This document shows, piece by piece, positions 44,597 through 52,111 of a stretch of 61,984 bases of DNA. The notes under the pieces were generated by a model. The model was given only the letters and a program-made list of their open reading frames with translations. It made no database searches and was not told the origin of the DNA. Source of the stretch: Syntrophobacterales bacterium (lineage in GTDB: Bacteria > Desulfobacterota > Syntrophia > Syntrophales > UBA8958). Position 1 is the first letter of the stretch. Each line of letters starts with the position of its first letter. The position numbers were made by a program, and so were the translations under genes. The stretch is taken from positions 1 to 61,984 of the forward strand of contig JAGPFL010000003.1 in assembly GCA_018056545.1 (NCBI GenBank), read 5' to 3'.

Positions 44597-45928
44597 ATGG
44601 CAGAACAGAAAACCTTCAACAGGTGGCTGGTCGTGGTCGGCGCCATGCTGATCCAGGTCAGTCTCGGCGCCGTGTATATCTACAGCGTCTTCAAACCCGC
44701 CCTGAGCGTCAAGTTCCCCTCGTGGAGCCCCACGGACCTGGCCCTTCCGTCCCAGCTAATTCTGGCCTTTTTCGCCATCGGCGTCATCTTTGCCGGGAAG
44801 ATACAGGATAAGATCGGTCCCCGCATCGTGGCCTCGGTGGGCGGCGCCATGCTGGGTATCGGCCTCATCATCGCTTCCTTTGCCTCGGATCTCATGATGT
44901 TCACCATCGCCTTCAGCGTCATCGGCGGCCTCGGAATCGGCGCCGCCTATGTGTGCCCCATCGCGACCTGCGTGAAATGGTTCCCCGACAAGCGCGGCAT
45001 GATCACCGGTCTCGCCGTGGCGGGCTTCGGCGCCGGCGCCCTGGTCTTCACCCCTATTGCCAAGGCCTTCATCGCCTCTTCGGGGATCATGGCCACCTTC
45101 ATGTATCTGGGCATCATCTTTCTGGTGGCGGTGGTTTTGGGCGCCCAGCTCATGGTCGTACCCCCGGCGGGATACAAACCGGCCGGCTGGAATCCCCCGG
45201 CCCCGGCTCCCGGCGCCGGCGCGGCCAAGGCGGCGGGCGGTGACTTCACCACCATAGAGATGCTCAAGACCCCGCAGTTCTATTTCCTATGGATCACCTA
45301 TTTCGCCGGCTGTATGGCGGGCCTTATGATCATCATGAACATCACCAACATGTGGCAGTCCCCCTCCATGATCGAACTGGCGAAGACCATGCCCACGATC
45401 ACTAAAGACGCCTTCAAAACCATCGCCGATCAGGGAGCCATGGCCGTCATGATCGTGGCCATCCTGAACGCCGCAGGCCGCCTGGTCTGGGGGCAGGTTT
45501 CCGACGTCATCGGTCGCAAGATGACCCTCATCATCATCTTTGCCTATGCCGGCGTCATCATGCTACTCCTCAACACCTTCACGTCCTACATGATGTTCCT
45601 CGTGGGCGTCTGCTCCGTCGGTTTCTGTTTCGGCGGTTTCCTGGGACTCTATCCGGCCGTGACGGCGGACTACTTCGGGACGAAGAATGTCGGGGCGAAC
45701 TACGGTCTCATGTTTGCCGCCTATGGCGCCGGCGGTCTCGTAGGCCCCTGGCTGGCTCCGAAACTCATGACCATCGTGGGCCAGATCCCTTACGAAGCCC
45801 TGGATAAAGGCGCCGTGATCATCAAGCAGTTCGCCGCCGGTAACTACTCCACCTCCTTCATGATCTCCGGTGTCATGTGTCTGGCTTCCATCGGCATCGT
45901 CTGGATGCTCAAACCCCCGACAAAGTAA
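44597..45928 (+). CDS. OFA-family MFS transporter (first copy)
   Basis: A 443-residue, 12-segment major facilitator of the oxalate/formate antiporter (OFA) family. Signature stretches are NRWLVVVGAMLIQVSLGAVYIYSVF in the first segment, ADQGAM in the middle region, WGQVSDVIGRKM as the loop motif, and FPDKRGMITGLAVAGFGAGALVF. It carries an unusual loop rich in Pro, Ala and Gly (NPPAPAPGAGAAKAAGG, about residue 205). Substrate may be a small carboxylate. AAGGAGGA lies about ten bases before the ATG, and a terminator follows. Confidence 0.92.
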   Translation: MAEQKTFNRWLVVVGAMLIQVSLGAVYIYSVFKPALSVKFPSWSPTDLALPSQLILAFFAIGVIFAGKIQDKIGPRIVASVGGAMLGIGLIIASFASDLMMFTIAFSVIGGLGIGAAYVCPIATCVKWFPDKRGMITGLAVAGFGAGALVFTPIAKAFIASSGIMATFMYLGIIFLVAVVLGAQLMVVPPAGYKPAGWNPPAPAPGAGAAKAAGGDFTTIEMLKTPQFYFLWITYFAGCMAGLMIIMNITNMWQSPSMIELAKTMPTITKDAFKTIADQGAMAVMIVAILNAAGRLVWGQVSDVIGRKMTLIIIFAYAGVIMLLLNTFTSYMMFLVGVCSVGFCFGGFLGLYPAVTADYFGTKNVGANYGLMFAAYGAGGLVGPWLAPKLMTIVGQIPYEALDKGAVIIKQFAAGNYSTSFMISGVMCLASIGIVWMLKPPTK

Positions 45929-45956
45929 ACATCCTGCATAAAATACTACTCTTTGG

Positions 45957-45993
45957 AAAGGCCGTCCCGGTAAAATCAGGACGGCCTTTTTTT
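45957..45993 (+). terminator. Terminator after the first OFA transporter
   Basis: AAAGGCCGTCC pairs with GGACGGCCTTT over 11 bp and is followed by a run of T. A clear intrinsic terminator. Confidence 0.9.
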
Positions 45994-46349
45994 CAGCTCC
46001 CACCGGTGAGCATGAAAATGTCTCCGCTGATCTTCTCGAAATCATTTCCTCGTTCGTGGCTGTTGGCCAAACATCACAATTTATCTGCAAATGCCTCCTT
46101 GACTCCTCGATCAATTATGTATGTTCTTCTCTTGCGTCATTTTCTTCCCCTTTTGCGGCGGCAGGGCGAAATGACTGCTTCCTTTCCTGTTGCGCCTGCC
46201 CGCGGACATACAGATTCCTTGAATAAATCTCTTCCCTTATCAGCTCACGCATCGGTTTGCGGAGCCGCTCATGACGTATGTCATGCCCTTTGTTCCACAA
46301 GCACTCCGTAATGCCGGAAATCCCTTAACGGAGATCGGTGGACTGCCAT
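45994..46349. other. Region between the two OFA genes with no supportable gene
   Basis: About 350 bases, less GC-rich than around it. A minus-strand frame at 46115-46300 could code for 61 residues but begins at TTG with no convincing ribosome-binding site, and no family is recognised. It may be a decayed gene. An inverted pair CATGAC/GTCATG lies at 46270-46285. Confidence 0.4.
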
Positions 46350-46381
46350 AAAAAAGTGGAACCCTCTTTCGAGGGTTCCAC
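46350..46381 (-). terminator. Terminator of the second OFA transporter
   Basis: Read on the minus strand, GTGGAACCCTC with its complement forms an 11-bp stem and is followed by six T. It is about 50 bases after the stop codon. Confidence 0.88.
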
Positions 46382-46428
46382 CGGACTGTAAGGACACGAA
46401 TGATCGGTTAGCGTTGATTCAGGGCCGG

Positions 46429-47676
46429 TTATTTAGACCGGTAATGAGAGACGTGCTGGGGTCGCTTGAACATGAAGGCGACGACAAAACCGGTGGCGAG
46501 TAAGGCCGCCGCCGTCCAGAGCGCCGGCTGTACGGTGAACTTGGCGAAGACCAAACCGCCGATGACACCCGCCGCACCCCAGGCGGTCAGAACAAAACCG
46601 TAAACCTTGCCGATATAGGTGGGACCGAAGGAATCGGCCGCGAAGGCGGGCATCACCGCAAAGCCGCCGCCCAGGCACGACAGGAGATAGCAGGCGATGA
46701 TCGTGAAGATCAGGGGACTGGTTACCGACGGGAGGTAAAAATAGAGGGCCGCCTGGGTGGCGAACATGACCAGAAAGACGTTCTTACGACCGATCTTGTC
46801 GGACACGGCCGCCCAGAAGAGACGACCGAGACCGTTGAAAATGGAGGCCGTGGCCAGGACGCCGCCGCCGAGAATGGCCAGTTGCGCGGGATCGGTGATT
46901 CCCTGCGCGATCTTGTAGACATCCTGCGCCATGGGCGAGAGCTTCGAGAGCAGACCCATACCGGCGCTGACGTTCAGGAACAGCATGGTCCAGATCATAT
47001 ACCACTGGGGAGTCTTTTTCGCCTCGTTCCAACTGAAGGAATCGGCAGCGGAAACCGTCGTGGCCGGCGGGGTGAAGCCGTCGGGAAGCCAGCCAGCGGG
47101 CGGATTCCGGAGGATCATGGCCGCCAGCCCATTGCCCACCAGATATACGGCGCCTAAGAGGAAGAAGGCGTTGGCGACGCCGATATTGAGAATCAAGCCG
47201 GGGACGATCTTGCCGATGAAGAACGCCCCGAGACCGAAGCCCATGACCGCCAGTCCGGTGATGAGACCGCGGCGGTCGGGAAACCAGCGAATCAAGGTCG
47301 CGATGGGCACCACGTAGGCCAAACCGTTACCGACGCCGGCAATGACGCCGTAACCTATATACAGGGCCCAGATGCTGCCCATCTTAAGGGCAACGCCGCC
47401 TAAAAGGACGCCGATGCCGTACAGGATAACGCCGGTAGTGGCCGCAAACTTCGGCCCCTTCTTATCCACCAGCATGCCGCCGAAGGCGGCGGAAACACCG
47501 ATCGTGCCGATGATAATCATGAAGACCACCGCCACTTCCGCTTGTGACCACCCTTGGGCGGCCATAATGGGTTTGACGAAGACCGACCAGGCATAGACGG
47601 TACCCAGCAACAACTGGATAACCACCCCGGCGACGGCGATCAGCCACCTTTTTGTCATCAAATTTTCATTACTCAT
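46429..47676 (-). CDS. OFA-family MFS transporter (second copy)
   Basis: A 415-residue relative of the transporter at 44.6 kb, on the opposite strand. It has the opening segment KRWLIAVAGVVIQLLLGTVYAWSVFVKPI, FPDRRGLITGLAVMGFGLGAFF, WAAVSDKIGRKNVF, and a C-terminal basic tail. The middle loop is shorter than in the first copy. Twelve membrane segments are expected. It has its own regulatory region and terminator, so the two copies are independently controlled and may differ in substrate or direction. Confidence 0.92.
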   Translation of the reverse strand: MSNENLMTKRWLIAVAGVVIQLLLGTVYAWSVFVKPIMAAQGWSQAEVAVVFMIIIGTIGVSAAFGGMLVDKKGPKFAATTGVILYGIGVLLGGVALKMGSIWALYIGYGVIAGVGNGLAYVVPIATLIRWFPDRRGLITGLAVMGFGLGAFFIGKIVPGLILNIGVANAFFLLGAVYLVGNGLAAMILRNPPAGWLPDGFTPPATTVSAADSFSWNEAKKTPQWYMIWTMLFLNVSAGMGLLSKLSPMAQDVYKIAQGITDPAQLAILGGGVLATASIFNGLGRLFWAAVSDKIGRKNVFLVMFATQAALYFYLPSVTSPLIFTIIACYLLSCLGGGFAVMPAFAADSFGPTYIGKVYGFVLTAWGAAGVIGGLVFAKFTVQPALWTAAALLATGFVVAFMFKRPQHVSHYRSK

Positions 47677-47702
47677 TTGTTCCTCCTATGACTTTTATTA
47701 CA

Positions 47703-47714
47703 GCAGATATCTGC
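47703..47714 (-). promoter_or_regulatory. 12-bp palindrome at the second OFA promoter
   Basis: GCAGATATCTGC is a perfect palindrome about 30 bases upstream of the ATG. It lies between a TTACAA and a TGTAAT hexamer on the minus strand (18-base spacing), so it could be an operator in the promoter spacer. Confidence 0.45.
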
Positions 47715-47815
47715 AAGTTGTTGTAATTATAAATACCTTTCCCCACAGAGGGGCATCTCTCCGCTATGCTCCCGCGGGGCCGCTCATCTATGCGCGAAAA
47801 GGGATTGCTTGTCAA

Positions 47816-49219
47816 TCAGATTATGTCTGATATGTGCGGTGCGGCCGGTGAACGGCGTCTGGGCCGTCGCCGCCGCTTTCTCCTTCTTTTAGGCGTCGCA
47901 CCATCGGTCGGCGGGACGCCGTCCCCGGCCGGGACGGCGATCGTTTCGGGTGGGGCGCCGGCCAGGAAGGCGTCCCACCATTTCCGGACCGGATGATTTT
48001 CCCTGCTCGTTTCCCCTGTGAGGCGCAGGTAGGCCATAGCCTCGGGGAATTCCGGCCGGGCAGCCAGGGCGGTGGGACGGCGGGGCGGGAGGCGGTGCAG
48101 TGCCGGTTGAGAGGCGAGGATGCGGCGCAGCCGGTCACCGGTTCGTACCGTGATGGCCACGGTTTGGGAAATCTCTTTCAAGGCGGCGGTGCAGACCTTG
48201 TCCAGGGCCTGCTGGTGGGGAACGCCGTCGTCCCGGCTGTAAGCCAGGGTTTCCGCCTCCAGGCCGGGGCCGAAGAGGGCGGCCAGAAGAAGCGCCGGCG
48301 ATGCCGGTGTGTCGTTGCGGTGCCGTTGATCGAGTCCCTCCAGGTTTGTGCGCAGCCACTCCCGGTGCCGGGAATCCGCCTGGAGCCAGCGGCCGAGCCC
48401 GGGAAACAGGACGGCCAGCAGGCCGCTTTTGTCCAGGAGTTCGAAAACAGGTCTCGCAAAACCCAGGAGAAAGAGTTTCTGCACCTCTTCAAAAAGCCGG
48501 GCCGGCGCCGCCCGGGAAATGGTGGGGGAAAGACGGCAGATGGCGTCCCAGGTTGCGGGTTCGATCGTGAACCCATGGGAAGCGGCGAAACGCACCGCCC
48601 GGAGCATGCGCACCGGGTCTTCGGTGAACCGGACCACGGGGTCGCCGATGGGACGGATGATCCGCTCCTTGAGATCCTGCAGTCCCGTGGTGTAATCGAT
48701 GACCGAGAAGTCGGCGATGTTGTAGGCCAGGGCGTTGATGGTGAAGTCCCGGCGGAGGGCGTCTTCCTCCGGGGTGCCGAAGACGTTGTCCCGGAGGACC
48801 ATCCCGTCGTTGTCTTTGAGATGGCGGGGATGTTTCCGAGACCGGGCCTCCTCTTCCGCTTCGCCTTCATCAGCGGGGACATCCGGTTCTTCGGGGGCGG
48901 CGGCCCGGAAGGTGGAGACTTCCAGAATCTCGTCCCGGAAATGGAGATGGGCCAACCGGAAGCGGCGTCCGATGAGACGGCAGTTGCGAAAAAGTCTTTT
49001 GATCTGCCCGGGTGTGGCGTCGGTGGCGATGTCGAAGTCCTTGGGAGGGCGCTTCAACAGCAGGTCCCGAACGCATCCTCCCACGAGGTAGGCGATGAAC
49101 CCCTCGTCGCGGAGACGATAAAGGGTGCGCAGGGCATTCGGGTTTATCTGTTTGCGGGAGATGTTGTGCCCCTTTCGGGGAATGATCAGCGGCGGCATTT
49201 TTCCTATTTCGGCAGCCAA
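47816..49219 (-). CDS. pcnB: Poly(A) polymerase / tRNA nucleotidyltransferase family, PcnB-like
   Basis: A 467-residue nucleotidyltransferase that adds A residues to RNA 3' ends. LVGGCVRDLLLKRPPKDFDIATDA is the catalytic motif; RRDFTINALAYNIADFSVID and EDPVRMLRAVRFAASHGFTIEP are the nearby family marks. The C-terminal tail is basic and Arg-rich (KRRRKRRRRPRRR), as in PcnB rather than CCA-adding enzymes, which guides my choice. An Asp/Glu-rich insert (EEPDVPADEGEAEEEA) interrupts the region after the first domain. Confidence 0.85.
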   Translation of the reverse strand: MAAEIGKMPPLIIPRKGHNISRKQINPNALRTLYRLRDEGFIAYLVGGCVRDLLLKRPPKDFDIATDATPGQIKRLFRNCRLIGRRFRLAHLHFRDEILEVSTFRAAAPEEPDVPADEGEAEEEARSRKHPRHLKDNDGMVLRDNVFGTPEEDALRRDFTINALAYNIADFSVIDYTTGLQDLKERIIRPIGDPVVRFTEDPVRMLRAVRFAASHGFTIEPATWDAICRLSPTISRAAPARLFEEVQKLFLLGFARPVFELLDKSGLLAVLFPGLGRWLQADSRHREWLRTNLEGLDQRHRNDTPASPALLLAALFGPGLEAETLAYSRDDGVPHQQALDKVCTAALKEISQTVAITVRTGDRLRRILASQPALHRLPPRRPTALAARPEFPEAMAYLRLTGETSRENHPVRKWWDAFLAGAPPETIAVPAGDGVPPTDGATPKRRRKRRRRPRRRSPAAPHISDII

Positions 49220-49459
49220 TCCGGGGGCTCTTTCAGAAAATCGCTTCTGAAATCCTCCGGTCTCAGGATTACGACGTTCTGTATCCAGGACCTAAATACA
49301 TGTTGACATTTCCCCCAACCGGTACGAAATGACAGAACTTCGTCTGTGCAAGCTGCCCTTCCCCGATCCGGTCCTGGTTATACAGCGTTTCGAGCGTCCC
49401 GGTCCTTCGCCGGAAAATTGATGCAGCAGTGGATGCCGTCGTTGTTGCACCGCTTTAGC

Positions 49460-50602
49460 CTAAGGCAGGCACATCTCCCTGCAAAAGGTATGGACGGGGA
49501 TAACCCTGACGCCGTTTTTTTCATAATCAGTTTCCCCGGCATGAACCTGGTAAAACCTCGGTATTTCAGTTCTTTCCTTAAAATAATACAGGGAAGGATT
49601 AACGCTCTTTTCCCCCGTCTTGCATTCTACGGCAAACAGCGGCTTGCCGTCTTCCAAAACCACAAAATCCACTTCGCGCTTATCCGTGTCCCGGAGATAG
49701 CGAAGCTCCATATCGTATCCTTCCGTATCTTCCCGGAAATGACAATACTTCAGCAAATGTGACGCGATGAAATTCTCGAATTTCGGCCCTTGCCCGGAAA
49801 CGATCGACCAGTCCCACATATACAGCTTCTGTTCTTTCTTAACCGCCCGAACATTGCGGGAGCCATACGGGGGGATACGGAAACAATAATACATCCTCTC
49901 AAACACCTTGAGCCAGCGTTCAACGCTTTCATGGGACACAGCCAGCAGTTCCTTAATATTCTTAATGGAAAGAGGCGCGCCCACCCGGTTGGGGAGTTCC
50001 GCGGCAAGGAGTTCCAGCAGGCTTATTTCTCTGACATTTTCCAAATCTCTTATGTCTTCATAGATGATCCGCCTTGCCCTCTCCCTCTGCCATCTCCGCC
50101 AGAATCTTTCTTCCGAACGGCAATATGGTTCCGGAAATCCGCCAAATTTGAAAAGACCGGCGAAATCCTGCTGAGTTGGCTTATTGTTCAACTCCATCAG
50201 GGAAAAGGGATGAAGTCTGTAATAGTGATACCGCCCCTGAAGAGAATCGCCGCCTTTGCTGTAATAGTCCAGCCTTGCCGAACCCGTAACGATGAAGGCC
50301 TTTTCAGATTTCATCGTGTCAAAAAAACCTTTTACCAGATTCCGCCACCTGGCGAACTTGTGTATTTCGTCCAGCACGATGATTTTCTCGCGCGCCGGTA
50401 GTTCGCCTCTCATCAGTGAGGATCTTGTGACGGTATTATCCCAGTTCAGATAGGCAGGATGCTTTTCGGTCGGCTCGGGCAGAAACGTCAAGGCAAATGT
50501 TGTTTTGCCAACCTGACGGGGACCGCCGATAAAGACCATCCGCTCCCTGATGTCTTCGGCGACGTGCATCTTTAAGTAGCGCTCGTAAATTGTTTTATTC
50601 AT
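49460..50602 (-). CDS. AAA-type ATPase with DUF4143 C-terminal domain
   Basis: A 380-residue ATPase common in bacteria and archaea but without known role. The N-terminal AAA domain has the Walker A motif GGPRQVGKTT (about residues 27-36) and IIVLDEIHKFARWRNLVKGF as Walker B. The C-terminal part, with PLSIKNIKELLAVSHESVERWLKVFERMYYCF and FVVLEDGKPLFAVECKTGE, is the DUF4143 nuclease-like region. Codon use is less GC-rich than in neighbours, so it may be recent. A 16-bp palindrome lies just upstream. Confidence 0.9.
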   Translation of the reverse strand: MNKTIYERYLKMHVAEDIRERMVFIGGPRQVGKTTFALTFLPEPTEKHPAYLNWDNTVTRSSLMRGELPAREKIIVLDEIHKFARWRNLVKGFFDTMKSEKAFIVTGSARLDYYSKGGDSLQGRYHYYRLHPFSLMELNNKPTQQDFAGLFKFGGFPEPYCRSEERFWRRWQRERARRIIYEDIRDLENVREISLLELLAAELPNRVGAPLSIKNIKELLAVSHESVERWLKVFERMYYCFRIPPYGSRNVRAVKKEQKLYMWDWSIVSGQGPKFENFIASHLLKYCHFREDTEGYDMELRYLRDTDKREVDFVVLEDGKPLFAVECKTGEKSVNPSLYYFKERTEIPRFYQVHAGETDYEKNGVRVIPVHTFCREMCLP

Positions 50603-50624
50603 GGCATCGTAGCCATAACACGAT

Positions 50625-50640
50625 TTTACTCATGAGTAAA
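50625..50640. promoter_or_regulatory. 16-bp perfect palindrome upstream of the DUF4143 ATPase
   Basis: TTTACTCATGAGTAAA is fully self-complementary and begins 22 bases upstream of the ATG. A self-regulatory site is likely in this position; the protein that binds it is not known. Confidence 0.5.
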
Positions 50641-50806
50641 GTAAGGTTTACCGTTGGCGGTCGCCTCCGGCGGCGTGCCCTTTGCTTTTTTCCCGAGCTG
50701 GGTGCCTCTCCGACCAGGCTTCGGCAGTGCGCAAAATATCCGTTGACGGGCAAAAACACCATCCCATTACGCCGACCATCAAAAATGATTTTTCAATCAA
50801 GTTAAA

Positions 50807-51946
50807 TCAGCGCAGCAGGTTTCCGGAGATGACCAGCCGCTGGGCCTCCGAGGTGCCCTCGTAGATCTCGGCGATCTTGGCGTCCCGCATGAGCCGCTCC
50901 ACCTTCGCCCCCTTGATGTAGCCGTAGCCGCCCTGAATCTGCACCGCTTTGACGGTGTGCCGCATCGCCGCCTCCGTGGCGAAGAGTTTGGCGATGCTCG
51001 CCGCTTTCCCGAAGGGCAACTGCCGGTCCTTCAACCAGGCGGCGTGATAGGTAAGCAGGCGGGCCGCGGCGAGGTCGGCGTCCATGTCGGCGATCATCCA
51101 GGCAATAGCCTGGTGGCGGGCGATGGGAACCCCGAACTGGACCCGCTCTTTGGCATAACGGAGCGATTCGTCAAGGGCCGCCTGGAGGATCCCCGTCGCC
51201 TGGGCGGCGATGCCCACCCGGCCGTGTTCGAAACCCGTCATGGCGATGGGAAGACCGTCCCCCGGCGCCCCCAGCATATTTTCCTCGGGGACGCGGCAAT
51301 TCCTCAGCACCACCTCCGAGGTCTGGGAGCCCCGGAGACCCATCTTGTGGAACGGCTCGCCGGGCTGGAGACCCTGGGTTCCTTTGGGAACGAGGAAGGC
51401 GCTCATGCCTTTCTTGCCTGCGGTCCGGTCTGTCCGGCAGAAGAAGATGTACATGTCGGCAAAGGGTCCGTTGGAAACGAAGGTTTTGGTCCCGTTGAGG
51501 ACATAGCCGTTGCCGTCCCGGGAGGCGGTGGTTGCCACGGCCATGACGTCGGTGCCCGCCCCCGGCTCCGTCAGCGAGAAGGCCCCCATATACTGCCCTT
51601 TGGCCAGGGGAATTAGATAGCGGCTCTTTTGTGCCTCCGTGCCGAAGAGGTGCAGCGACATGCCGATGATACCGGCATGAAACGACAGGGTGAAACCCGT
51701 GGAAGAGCAGGCCCGGGAGATCTCTTCCACCACGAGGGCATGGGTCAGCAGATCGGCCCCGGCGCCCCCATAGCGCTCGGGAAGGGGGATTCCCAGCCAG
51801 CCTCCGGCACCGAGTTCCTTAAAAAGCTCCGTTGGATGGCAACTCTTTTCGTCGATTTCGGCGGCCAGGGGGGCCACCTTCGTCTCGGCAAATTCCCGGG
51901 CATTCCGGCGGATCAGTTCCTGTTCCTCCGTCAGTTGGAAGTTCAT
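50807..51946 (-). CDS. Acyl-CoA dehydrogenase (second copy)
   Basis: A 379-residue paralogue of the enzyme at 20.6 kb, same length, and the same order of motifs: LTEEQELIRRNAREFA, FSLTEPGAGTDV, TFVSNG, and EIYEGTSEAQRLVISGNLLR at the C-terminus with the likely catalytic Glu. It lies apart from etf genes, so it must share the ETF made at 22 kb or another one. The differences are spread over the whole length, so a distinct acyl-CoA preference is plausible. The site CCGTTTTC/ATG context gives no special regulation. Confidence 0.95.
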   Translation of the reverse strand: MNFQLTEEQELIRRNAREFAETKVAPLAAEIDEKSCHPTELFKELGAGGWLGIPLPERYGGAGADLLTHALVVEEISRACSSTGFTLSFHAGIIGMSLHLFGTEAQKSRYLIPLAKGQYMGAFSLTEPGAGTDVMAVATTASRDGNGYVLNGTKTFVSNGPFADMYIFFCRTDRTAGKKGMSAFLVPKGTQGLQPGEPFHKMGLRGSQTSEVVLRNCRVPEENMLGAPGDGLPIAMTGFEHGRVGIAAQATGILQAALDESLRYAKERVQFGVPIARHQAIAWMIADMDADLAAARLLTYHAAWLKDRQLPFGKAASIAKLFATEAAMRHTVKAVQIQGGYGYIKGAKVERLMRDAKIAEIYEGTSEAQRLVISGNLLR

Positions 51947-52111
51947 CGATCATCCCCTCCTGATCACAAACTATGGCGCATCGCCGTGCGTTGCCTGCGA
52001 AGACAGCACCGACCACGGTCGGCGGAAGCTCTCGTTAATTATAAAGGAATCCTTGCCCTTTATTTTTTACAGACCGGCACCGAAAAAGTTTCCGGCCGCA
52101 ACTAAACTCAT

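Noticed and set aside
46115-46300. Minus-strand 61-codon frame between the two OFA genes
   Set aside because: It opens with TTG, lacks a ribosome-binding site, and gives no recognised family. It may be a decayed gene, so it is only noted in the gap entry.
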